DNA from: Pseudomonadota bacterium
GTDB lineage: Bacteria; Pseudomonadota; Gammaproteobacteria; Burkholderiales; Burkholderiaceae_C
NCBI GenBank assembly: GCA_030918015.1
Contig: JAUPTP010000069.1
Span: forward strand, 1-8,319
Direction: 5' to 3'
DNA: 8,319 bases
Made by a program: the position numbers and the translations under genes. Shown piece after piece: positions 1 through 5,947 of this stretch (within the stretch, counting starts at the first letter, position 1; every line of letters begins with the position of its first letter). The notes beneath the pieces were generated by a model. That model was given only the letters and a program-made list of their open reading frames with translations, was not told the origin of the DNA and made no database searches.

Positions 1-1061
1 CGGATGGCCTGGGGGCTGCGCTCGGCCGAGCGCCGGAGCACGTCCAGCGCCACCTCGAACAGCGCCTGCTTGAAGCCCAGCGTGACGATCCACGGCCGGC
101 CGGTGGCGCCCTGGTAGGCGTCGGCCAGCTCGCGTGCGCTCTGGCCGGTCATCGTCGACTTGAACGGGTGGCCGGGGCTCCACATCAGCTCGACCGTCAG
201 GCCCTCGGCGCGGTCGCCGAAGGCCGCCACCGCCGCCGGGAACTCGGTCGCCTTGGCCACGGTGACGATCTTCGGCCGGAAGCCCTGCTGGCCGGCCTGG
301 TTCCAGAAGTTGGCGAAGTCGGGCGGCGGCACCACGCCGGTGACGATCTCGACCTGCTGCTTCTTGAACTCGCTGATGAAGGAGGAGAAGTCGTTGATCG
401 GCGACTGGAAGCGGCCGCGGTCGACGACGCGGAAGCCCTTGGCGGCCAGCGTCGAGGGGAATCCGATCCTGCCGTCGCCCCAGGCGTTGCCGTCCTCGTC
501 GTTGGGCCACAGCGCGCCGATGGCTCGGCTGGCCGGCATCTGCCCCCACAGGCCGGAGAAGGCGCCGATCACGTCCTCCAGGCCCCAGAAGAAGTGGTAG
601 GTCCACTCGAAGCCCTTCTTCGGATCGCCCTTGCGGCCGAAGAAATAGGGCTGCCACGGCGCGTCGTTCGTCAGACAGGGCACGCCGTTGAGCTCGCACT
701 GGTCGGCCACCGGGTTGCAGGTGCTCGGCGTGGCCGAGGCCAGCACCAGGTCGACCTTGTCGCGCAGGATCAGGTCCGCCGCGGCCGAGCCGGCCTTGTT
801 CGGGCTGGACTGGGAGTCCTTCAGGATGATCTCGACCGCGTGGCGCTTGCCGCCGATCAGGATGCCGCCGGCGGTGGCCTTCCTCACCTGCTCGAGCGTG
901 AACCGGTCGGGCTCGGCGAAGGCGGCCAGCGGGCCGGTCTGCGGGCTGACCAGGCCGATGCGCACCGTGTCGCCGGCGGCGCGGACGGCGGGGAAGGTCG
1001 AGGCCAGTGCGGCGGCCGGGGCCGCCTTCAGCAGCGAGCGGCGGGTCAGGTCCGAGGTCAT
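1..1061 (-). CDS. ABC transporter substrate-binding protein, LivK/type-1 periplasmic fold (3' end missing)
   Basis: Periplasmic binding component of a branched-chain-amino-acid-type (HAAT) ABC importer. The gene starts with ATG at 1061, preceded by AGGAGA about 6 nt upstream on the minus strand. It runs off the left window edge after ~353 codons; relatives are about 400-430 residues, so perhaps 60 are missing. The N-terminus DLTRRSLLKAAPAAALAS has a twin-arginine motif (R7-R8, then SLLK), a hydrophobic stretch and a likely cleavage near VRA-AGD (residue 28), so export is probably by Tat. The mature protein opens with the family signature VRIGLVSPQTGPLAAF, and NPVADQCELNGVPC and APWQPYFFGRK lie near residues 130-155. 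The substrate cannot be read from sequence; divergence from a BenM-like regulator suggests an aromatic or related acid. Permease and ATPase genes would lie beyond the left edge. I am confident of the family, not of the ligand. Confidence 0.9.
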   Translation of the reverse strand, partial: MTSDLTRRSLLKAAPAAALASTFPAVRAAGDTVRIGLVSPQTGPLAAFAEPDRFTLEQVRKATAGGILIGGKRHAVEIILKDSQSSPNKAGSAAADLILRDKVDLVLASATPSTCNPVADQCELNGVPCLTNDAPWQPYFFGRKGDPKKGFEWTYHFFWGLEDVIGAFSGLWGQMPASRAIGALWPNDEDGNAWGDGRIGFPSTLAAKGFRVVDRGRFQSPINDFSSFISEFKKQQVEIVTGVVPPPDFANFWNQAGQQGFRPKIVTVAKATEFPAAVAAFGDRAEGLTVELMWSPGHPFKSTMTGQSARELADAYQGATGRPWIVTLGFKQALFEVALDVLRRSAERSPQAI

Positions 1062-1168
1062 CGGATGTCTCCTTTTTGGGTTTGATGTACGGGCCACAGC
1101 ATCTTCCCACCCGGCATTTCAGGGTGTCCAATATCGTTCGGCTCTCTCTCGATACCCAGGAGGTATGA
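1062..1168. promoter_or_regulatory. Divergent intergenic region between the ABC binding-protein gene and lysR
   Basis: These 107 bp separate two divergent genes, the usual place for a LysR-type regulator to act on itself and its target. Besides the ATAC-N7-GTAT site listed separately, it contains the inverted repeat TATCG-N13-CGATA (1132-1136 with 1150-1154) and a weaker GATG-N12-CATC (1084-1103). On the minus strand TTGGAC (1131-1126) resembles a -35 box for the binding-protein gene, but I find no good -10 at normal spacing. Both genes have clear Shine-Dalgarno sequences at the ends of the region. Exact promoter positions are not resolvable by eye. Confidence 0.6.
1152..1166. promoter_or_regulatory. 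Putative BenM/CatM-type operator, ATAC-N7-GTAT, overlapping the lysR ribosome binding site
   Basis: The sequence ATACCCAGGAGGTAT is a perfect ATACC-N5-GGTAT dyad. It fits both the general LysR box T-N11-A and the specific ATAC-N7-GTAT consensus known for the high-affinity sites of Acinetobacter BenM and CatM. The regulator encoded 3 bp downstream is BenM-like, so autoregulation is the natural inference. The right half contains AGGAGG, the Shine-Dalgarno of lysR (5 nt before its ATG). A protein bound here would sit on the start of its own gene. Part of the match is therefore also explained by the ribosome binding site; the left ATACC half is not. Confidence 0.55.
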
Positions 1169-2071
1169 ATGGAACTGCGGCATCTGCGCTACTTCGAGGC
1201 GCTGGCGAGCACGCTGAACTTCACCCGTGCGGCCGAGCGCCTGCACATCGCGCAGCCGCCGCTGTCGCGCCAGATCCAGCAGCTCGAGGACGAGCTGGGC
1301 GTGGCGCTGATCGACCGCTCGACCCGGCCGCTGACGCTCACCCGCGCCGGCGCCTTCTTCTTCGAGCAGTCGACGCAGGTCCTGGCGCGGGTGGAGGAGG
1401 TCACGCGCGCGACCCGCCGGCTCGGCAGCGGGCGGCGGCGCTGGATCGGGGTGGGCTTCGTGCCCTCGATGCTCTACGGCGCGCTGCCCACCAGCGTGCG
1501 GCAGTTCATGGACCGCCATCCCGACATCGACGTGGTGCTCAGCGAGCTGACCTCGCTGCAGCAGAGCGAGGCGCTGCTGTCGGGGCGGATCGATGTCGGC
1601 TTCGGGCGGGTGGCGGTCGACACGCCGGGGCTGGTCAACACGCTGATCGAGGAGGAGCCGCTGGTGGCGGTGCTGCCCTCGGGCCACGCGCTGGCGGGCG
1701 ACGACGCGCAGGCGGCGCCGGTCACGCTGCAGGCGCTGTCGCAGGAGGTGCTGATCCTCTACCCGGCGCAGCCGCGGCCGAGCTTTGCCGACCAGATCCT
1801 GGCGCAGTTCCGCATCCGCGGCTGCCCGGTGGCGCGCACCTTCGAGACCAACGGGCTGCAGACGGCCGTCGGACTGGTGGCCGCGGGGCTGGGCGTGTCG
1901 CTGGTGCCGGCTTCGGTGCGCAAGCTGCGGCGCGACGACATCGTCTACCGGTCGATCCCGGACGCGGGTGCGACCTCGCCGGTGCTGATGACCACCCGCG
2001 CCAACGATGTGTCGCCCGATCTGGCCGAGCTGTGCGCCGCCGTGCGCGAGGCGATGGCGGCAGGGGTCTGA
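1169..2071 (+). CDS. LysR-family transcriptional regulator, BenM/CatM-like
   Basis: A 300-residue, full-length LysR regulator. Residues 1-60 form the winged helix-turn-helix (NFTRAAERLHIAQPPLSRQI is typical), followed by a linker helix and a two-lobe effector domain from about residue 90 to 295. Similarity to Acinetobacter BenM/CatM is visible at MELRHLRYF, GRIDVGFGR and GLVAAGLGVSLVPAS. S100 (GFVPS) and T128 (ELTS) align with BenM Ser99 and Thr128, which contact muconate in the primary inducer pocket. The residue aligned with BenM Arg160, part of the secondary benzoate site, is E161, so that second site is probably absent. The ATG at 1169 is chosen because AGGAGG lies 5 nt upstream. It is divergent from the ABC binding-protein gene and convergent with the catabolic operon. 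Its effector could be muconate, protocatechuate or a pathway intermediate; sequence does not decide. Confidence 0.93.
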   Translation: MELRHLRYFEALASTLNFTRAAERLHIAQPPLSRQIQQLEDELGVALIDRSTRPLTLTRAGAFFFEQSTQVLARVEEVTRATRRLGSGRRRWIGVGFVPSMLYGALPTSVRQFMDRHPDIDVVLSELTSLQQSEALLSGRIDVGFGRVAVDTPGLVNTLIEEEPLVAVLPSGHALAGDDAQAAPVTLQALSQEVLILYPAQPRPSFADQILAQFRIRGCPVARTFETNGLQTAVGLVAAGLGVSLVPASVRKLRRDDIVYRSIPDAGATSPVLMTTRANDVSPDLAELCAAVREAMAAGV

Positions 2072-2077
2072 GGCGCT

Positions 2078-2983
2078 TCAGGCCGCGCGATGCAGCCGCA
2101 TGTGCCCGGGCAGAGGCACGGAGCGGCGCAGGACGCCCTCGGCGAGCCAGACGGCCGAGTCCCAGGCGCGGCGGGCGACATAGGGCAGGGGCAGCTGCTG
2201 GTAGTCGTCGTTGAAGACCTCGAAGCTGTAGTCGCCGCGGTAGCCCATGGCGTCGAGCTTCAGGACCAGCTCGGTGAGCGCGCCGGAGTGCACGCCCTCG
2301 CCGGGGAAGACCCGGAAGTGGCGCGCGGTGTCGATGCGCTCCTGCACCGAGCGGGTCTGCTGCCACATGAAGTCCGAGAGCTGCACCAGGTAGATCTTGG
2401 CCGGGTCGATCTCCTGCAGGCGGTCGAGCGCGGTGTCGGTGGCGAAGATGTGGTACGAGTCGATGCCGATGCCCAGATTGGGGCAGTCGGCCATCTCGAC
2501 CACCTCCCACGACTGCGGATACTCGTTGATGTGCCGGCCCCAGGACAGCGCCTCGAAGGCCACGCGGATGCCGTGCGGCAGGGCCAGCATCGCGAGCTTG
2601 CGCAGGTCGGCGGCGATGCGCTGCGGGTCGGCGCTGGCATGCACCGAGGTCGACGAGCACGCCAGCAGCACCTGGGCGCCGAGCTGGCGCGCCATCAGGA
2701 TCATCTGCTTGGCGATGTCGATCTTGTAGCCGTGCAGGTGGTCGGAGAGGCCCTCGAAGTCGCGCAGCACCTGGAAGCCGGTGACCCGCAGGCCGCTGTC
2801 GCGCACCGCCTGCACGGCGGCGTCGACGCCCTCGGGGTGGCCGACCAGGTCGCGCGCGGCCAGCATGATCTGCGTGAAGCCGGCCTCGCGCACCGCGCGC
2901 AGCTTGGCCTCCAGCGGCCCGGCCAGCGTGATGGTGTCCATGCCGAAGTCGGCCACGTTGCGGGCGATGCGCGTCGTGTCCAT
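2078..2983 (-). CDS. quiC: 3-dehydroshikimate dehydratase, TIM-barrel type (QuiC1 N-domain-like)
   Basis: A 301-residue sugar-phosphate-isomerase-like TIM barrel, predicted to convert 3-dehydroshikimate to protocatechuate using a divalent metal. Candidate ligands lie at barrel-strand ends: E144 (VAFEALSWG), D175 (GIGIDSYH), Q201 (YLVQLSDF) and E255 (YSFEVFNDD). An E/D/Q/E set with Gln instead of His is, as I recall, that of Pseudomonas QuiC1; AsbF-type dehydratases have His at the third position. HFRVFPGEG (222-230) is another family motif. It is the last gene of the operon; the preceding gene's TGA overlaps an in-frame ATG at 2989 (ATGA). I prefer the ATG at 2983, since GGAGG lies 7 nt before it but only 1 nt before the other; the difference is two residues. 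QuiC1 carries a C-terminal HPPD-like domain that is absent here and encoded by the preceding gene. Alternative: another TIM-barrel isomerase, less likely next to aroE. Confidence 0.82.
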   Translation of the reverse strand: MDTTRIARNVADFGMDTITLAGPLEAKLRAVREAGFTQIMLAARDLVGHPEGVDAAVQAVRDSGLRVTGFQVLRDFEGLSDHLHGYKIDIAKQMILMARQLGAQVLLACSSTSVHASADPQRIAADLRKLAMLALPHGIRVAFEALSWGRHINEYPQSWEVVEMADCPNLGIGIDSYHIFATDTALDRLQEIDPAKIYLVQLSDFMWQQTRSVQERIDTARHFRVFPGEGVHSGALTELVLKLDAMGYRGDYSFEVFNDDYQQLPLPYVARRAWDSAVWLAEGVLRRSVPLPGHMRLHRAA

Positions 2984-2985
2984 CG

Positions 2986-3876
2986 TCATGCCTCCGCCCC
3001 TCCGCGCGGGTCGTGCACCAGCTCGAACACCAGCTCGCCCAGCAGCGGCTCGGTCAGCGCCCCGCGCGCGTCGGTGTGCACGCCGCCCGGCTTCTCGACG
3101 AAGACCACGCCCGCGTCCTTCATCGCCGCCACCGCCACCGGCACGTCCGTGCACCCGAACGCCACCCGCTGCAGCAGCTCGTCATGCTCGAAGTCCGCCG
3201 CATCCGGCTCCGGCTCGATCAGCTGCCAGTGGAACTGCCCGCACGGACTCGCCAGGATCGCGCCCTTGGTCATCACCCCGAAGCGCTGCTCGGTCGGCAG
3301 CTCCGCAAACCCGAACAGCTCGCCGTAGAACGCGCTCCAGTCCGCCATCCGGTCCAGCCCGATGTACTGCACCACGCCGAACACATGCAGCCCGTGCTGC
3401 GCCGCCGGCCTCGGGTCCACGCCCGGGATCGGCACGAAGTCCACGTCGTAGATCGAGAACTCGCGGTGCCGGTCGACGAAGTAGATCCGGCTCGACCCCA
3501 CCCCGTGGATCGCCGGAATGTTGAGCTCCATCACCTCGACCTGCGTCGGCACCGCCCACGCCCCCAGATCCAGCACCCGCTGGTACGCCCGCGCCGCGTC
3601 GCGCACCCGCAGCGCCACCGCCGCGATCACCGGCCGCTCGGTCGGCGCCGGCTGCCCCGACAGCCCGCCCTGGTGGGCATTGACGATGATGTTGATGTCG
3701 CCCTGGCGGTACAGCAGCACCTCGCGCGAGCGGTGCCGCGCCACCGGCACGAAGCCCAGGCGCTCCAGCACCTGGCCCAGCGCCTGCGGCCGGCTCGTCG
3801 CGTATTCGATGAATTCGATGCCCAGCAGCCCCAGCGGGTTGGGCAGCTCGCCGATGTCTTCGCGGTCGAGGGTCAT
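2986..3876 (-). CDS. VOC-superfamily, 4-hydroxyphenylpyruvate-dioxygenase-like protein with degenerate metal site
   Basis: A 296-residue protein with two vicinal-oxygen-chelate modules. Residues ~16-150 resemble the N-terminal HPPD module (GIEFIEYATS, then ARHRSREVLLYRQGDINIIVN), and ~160-290 the catalytic module (RMADWSAFYGELFGF, LQRVAF, ELVFELVHD). Aligned by eye with Pseudomonas HPPD, the metal ligands His161, His240 and Glu322 correspond to G167, R237 and E285, so only the glutamate remains. HPPD activity is therefore unlikely. A non-catalytic or altered role beside the dehydratase fits better, since QuiC1 of Pseudomonas carries an HPPD-like domain fused to that enzyme. The ATG at 3876 has AGGA 7 nt upstream and lies 13 bp after aroE; a longer in-frame reading (to 3945) would overlap aroE and has no support. 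Third positions favour G strongly (GCG, GTG, CTG), unlike dctM. Databases probably call it HPPD; I would not transfer that name. Confidence 0.85.
   Translation of the reverse strand: MTLDREDIGELPNPLGLLGIEFIEYATSRPQALGQVLERLGFVPVARHRSREVLLYRQGDINIIVNAHQGGLSGQPAPTERPVIAAVALRVRDAARAYQRVLDLGAWAVPTQVEVMELNIPAIHGVGSSRIYFVDRHREFSIYDVDFVPIPGVDPRPAAQHGLHVFGVVQYIGLDRMADWSAFYGELFGFAELPTEQRFGVMTKGAILASPCGQFHWQLIEPEPDAADFEHDELLQRVAFGCTDVPVAVAAMKDAGVVFVEKPGGVHTDARGALTEPLLGELVFELVHDPRGGAEA
2991..2995 (-). promoter_or_regulatory. Ribosome binding site GGAGG that decides the dehydratase start
   Basis: GGAGG on the minus strand lies inside the last codons of the VOC gene. It is 1 nt from the ATG at 2989 and 7 nt from the ATG at 2983. 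Normal spacing therefore favours 2983, although the ATGA overlap at 2986-2989 would allow reinitiation at the first ATG. Confidence 0.6.
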
Positions 3877-3889
3877 GGAGGATTCCTGT

Positions 3890-4762
3890 TCAGTTCTGGC
3901 GCTGGCTGACCAGCGCGCGGAAATGCTGCTCGATGCGGCCGGCATCCGGCGTGACGCCGGTGAACAGCTCGAAGGCCCCGACCGCCTGGCCGACGGCCAT
4001 GCCGCCGCCGTCGCTGATGCGGCAGCCGCGCTCGCGCGCGAGCTTGAGCAGCGCGGTCTCGAGCGGGAAATAGACGACCTCGGAGACCCACAGGTCCGCT
4101 CGCACCAGCTCGGCCGGCAGCGGCAGGCCGGGCAGCTTGTCCATGCCGGTGGGCGTGGCGTGGATCAGGCCGGTGGCGCCGTCCAGCGCCGCGGCGACAT
4201 CGGTCCAGCCGGAGGCGCGCTCGCCCTCGTACAGCCGGTTGAGCTCGGCGGCCAGCGCCTGGGCGCGGGCCGGGTCGACGTCGAGGATGCGCAGCGCCTG
4301 CACGCCCAGGCGCAGCGCCGCGTGCGCGATCGCGGCACCGGCGCCGCCGGCACCCAGCAGCACCGCGCAGCGCAGGTCGGCGTCCGGCAGCGCGCGGGTG
4401 AAGCCGCGGGCCCAGCCGGAGCCGTCGGTGTTGTGGCCGATCAGGCGGCCGTCGCGGATCACCACGGTGTTGACCGCGCCCATCGCGCGGGCCTCGTCGG
4501 AGAGTTCGTCGAGGTGCGGGATGACCGCCTGCTTGCACGGGTAGGTGATGTTCAGGCCCGCGTAGCCCATCATGCGCGCGGCCTTGAGCAGCAGCGGCAG
4601 GTCATCGGCACTGCCGCCCGAGAGATCGAGATCGATCAGCTGATAGTGCAGGCGCATGCCATTGTGGGCGGCTTCCTGCTCCTGCATCGCCGGGGTCAGC
4701 GAGCGCTGGATGCCGGCACCGATCAGGCCAAGCAGCACCTTGCGGTTCGGGGTCGTCGTCAT
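3890..4762 (-). CDS. aroE: Quinate/shikimate dehydrogenase, AroE family, probably NAD-dependent and catabolic
   Basis: A 290-residue AroE-family enzyme predicted to oxidise shikimate (and perhaps quinate) at the ring hydroxyl. Substrate-site features are S21 and T23 in RSLTPAM, catalytic K77 in NITYPCK, N98 in AVNTV, and D113 in HNTDG; Q259 lies in GMAVGQAVGAFELFTG. SxT in place of the SxS of biosynthetic AroE is typical of quinate/shikimate dehydrogenases such as the Corynebacterium enzyme. The Rossmann loop GAGGAG (137-142) is followed by ILDVD (159-163). The acidic residues after strand two suggest NAD rather than NADP, which fits a degradative enzyme. It lies between dctP and the VOC gene. 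The ATG at 4762 has only a weak AAAGG 11 nt upstream and is preceded by a run of seven T, so translation may be modest. A catabolic paralogue is likely; the biosynthetic aroE should be elsewhere. Confidence 0.87.
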   Translation of the reverse strand: MTTTPNRKVLLGLIGAGIQRSLTPAMQEQEAAHNGMRLHYQLIDLDLSGGSADDLPLLLKAARMMGYAGLNITYPCKQAVIPHLDELSDEARAMGAVNTVVIRDGRLIGHNTDGSGWARGFTRALPDADLRCAVLLGAGGAGAAIAHAALRLGVQALRILDVDPARAQALAAELNRLYEGERASGWTDVAAALDGATGLIHATPTGMDKLPGLPLPAELVRADLWVSEVVYFPLETALLKLARERGCRISDGGGMAVGQAVGAFELFTGVTPDAGRIEQHFRALVSQRQN

Positions 4763-4789
4763 GAAAAAAACAGCCTTTCGATCTCTGGC

Positions 4790-4814
4790 GCGGGGCCGCG
4801 CACGACGACCCCGC
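4790..4814. other. Inverted repeat (GCGGGG-N13-CCCCGC) between dctP and aroE
   Basis: The 69-bp gap after dctP contains a perfect 6-bp GC stem with a 13-nt loop. In the minus-strand transcript CCCC-UGC-GGGG is a competing hairpin sharing the same G run. The U run of this gap (4769-4763) is about 20 nt farther downstream, so this is not a classical intrinsic terminator. It could stabilise the 3' end of dctP message or reduce read-through into aroE, as is common after binding-protein genes; GC-rich DNA makes chance stems common. Confidence 0.3.
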
Positions 4815-4831
4815 AGGGGAAGGGGATGCGC

Positions 4832-5833
4832 TTACTTGGCGGCGCGGACCTTGGCCAGCTCGGCCTGCAGCTCGGCGACGGTGGCGGCGATCGGGGCGCC
4901 GTGCTTGTCGATGACCGGCTTGAGCTTGGTGCGCAGCTCGGCGTGCTCGGCCGCCGACAGCTCGGTGACCTGCATGCCGGACTTCTTCAGCGCGTCCAGC
5001 GTCGTGGCGTAGGCGTCGCGTGCGACCTTGCGCTGGAACTTGCTGGCTTCGCTGGCGGCGTCCTGGATGGCCTTGCGGTCGGCCTCGGACAGGCCGTCCC
5101 ACACCTTCTTGCTGACGATCAGCGACTGCGGGTTGTACTGGTGGTTGGTCAGCGCCAGGTGCTTCTGCACCTCGTAGAACTTGTTGGCCAGGATCACGCT
5201 CAGCGGGTTTTCCTGGCCGTCGATGGCCTTCTGCTCCAGACCGGCGTAGACCTCGGGGAAGGCCATCGGCGTCGGGTTGGCGCCCAGGGTCTTGACCCAG
5301 TCGACATTGATCGCGTTCGGGATCACGCGCAGCTTCAGGCCGGCGATGTCCTCGACATTGACGATCGGCTTCTTGCTGTTGGTGATGTTGCGGAAGCCCA
5401 GCTCGAAGTAGGCCAGACCGACCAGGTTCTTCTCGGCCAGCCGGGCGTGCAGCTTCTGGCCGAAGGGGCCGTCGACCACCGCGTCGGCCTCACGGCCGTT
5501 GGCGAACATGAAGGGGAAGTCGTAGACCTCGAAGTCCTTGACCTGCGAGGCCAGGATGCCCGAGTTCAGCATCACCATCTCGATGGTGCCGCCCTGCGAG
5601 GCCGACACGGCCTGCGCATCGCCGCCCAGCGTGCCGCCGGGGAAGAGATTGACCTTCAGCCGACCGCCCGACTTCGCGGCGACCAGCTCGGCGAACTTCT
5701 CCGCGCCGGTGACCAGCGGGTGACCCTTGGGGTTCTGCAGCGCGAGCTTGAAGGTCTTTTCCTGGGCAGCGGCGACACCGGCAACAGCGAGTGCGGCGGC
5801 GGCGACCAGGGTCTTGATCATCAGGCGTTTCAT
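4832..5833 (-). CDS. dctP: TRAP transporter substrate-binding protein, DctP family
   Basis: A 333-residue periplasmic binding protein of a TRAP transporter. Residues 1-23 are a Sec signal peptide (MKRLMIK, hydrophobic core, AAA before Q24). The mature part is DctP-like throughout: FAELVAAKSGGRLKV, LGFRNITNSKKPI, GLKLRVIPNA, PMAFPEVYAGLEQKAIDGQENP. R148 and R169 correspond to the two arginines that hold the ligand carboxylate in this family (SiaP R127 and R147). The substrate should therefore be a carboxylate; operon context suggests shikimate or quinate, but this is inference. The ATG at 5833 has GAGGAA 6 nt upstream. A 114-bp gap separates it from dctM and a 69-bp gap from aroE, the largest spacings in the operon, so dctP may have separately tuned expression. 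Confidence 0.94.
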   Translation of the reverse strand: MKRLMIKTLVAAAALAVAGVAAAQEKTFKLALQNPKGHPLVTGAEKFAELVAAKSGGRLKVNLFPGGTLGGDAQAVSASQGGTIEMVMLNSGILASQVKDFEVYDFPFMFANGREADAVVDGPFGQKLHARLAEKNLVGLAYFELGFRNITNSKKPIVNVEDIAGLKLRVIPNAINVDWVKTLGANPTPMAFPEVYAGLEQKAIDGQENPLSVILANKFYEVQKHLALTNHQYNPQSLIVSKKVWDGLSEADRKAIQDAASEASKFQRKVARDAYATTLDALKKSGMQVTELSAAEHAELRTKLKPVIDKHGAPIAATVAELQAELAKVRAAK

Positions 5834-5947
5834 GGCGTTTCCTCGAAGTGGTGGGACGGGAGAGAGACGGCCCGGTGTCTCCTGATGGCCGGACCGCGGT
5901 TCGGAAAGGGATCGCGTCGCGCTGGGCGCTGATCAGTCAGCCGCGGG
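5834..5947. other. dctM-dctP intergenic region with three dyads
   Basis: This 114-bp gap has no open reading frame with a start and ribosome site. It holds three short inverted repeats: GAGAC-N8-GTCTC (5864-5881), an almost perfect 16-bp palindrome CCGGACCGCGGTTCGG (5889-5904, one mismatched pair), and GCTGA-N4-TCAGC (5928-5941) just after the dctM stop. None is followed by a T run on the minus strand, so I do not call a terminator. They may act in mRNA processing or stability ahead of dctP, or one may be an operator for an internal dctP promoter; I find no convincing -35/-10 pair. Confidence 0.35.

Noticed and set aside
2068..2081. CTGA-N6-TCAG as a bidirectional terminator
   Set aside because: The stem is only 4 bp, comes mainly from the two TGA stops facing each other, and has no T run on either side.
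688..2214. Plus-strand open frame of 508 codons covering the divergent region and lysR in another frame
   Set aside because: It overlaps the well-supported lysR out of frame and the binding-protein gene in antisense, and its product is Arg/Ala/Gly-rich without family features.
2986..3876. Calling the VOC gene hppD (tyrosine degradation)
   Set aside because: Two metal ligands appear replaced, the protein is about 60 residues shorter than bacterial HPPD, and the context is shikimate rather than tyrosine catabolism.
3877..3945. Upstream extension of the VOC protein to 319 residues
   Set aside because: The extra residues overlap the end of aroE, are Ser/Ala-rich without homology to the HPPD fold, and lack a ribosome site; the ATG at 3876 has one.
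3518..5932. Plus-strand open frame of 804 codons opposite the VOC gene, aroE and dctP
   Set aside because: It is antisense to three genes with clear families, has low-complexity Arg/Ala/Gly/Gln/His-rich composition and no recognisable domain. Long antisense frames are expected at this GC content.
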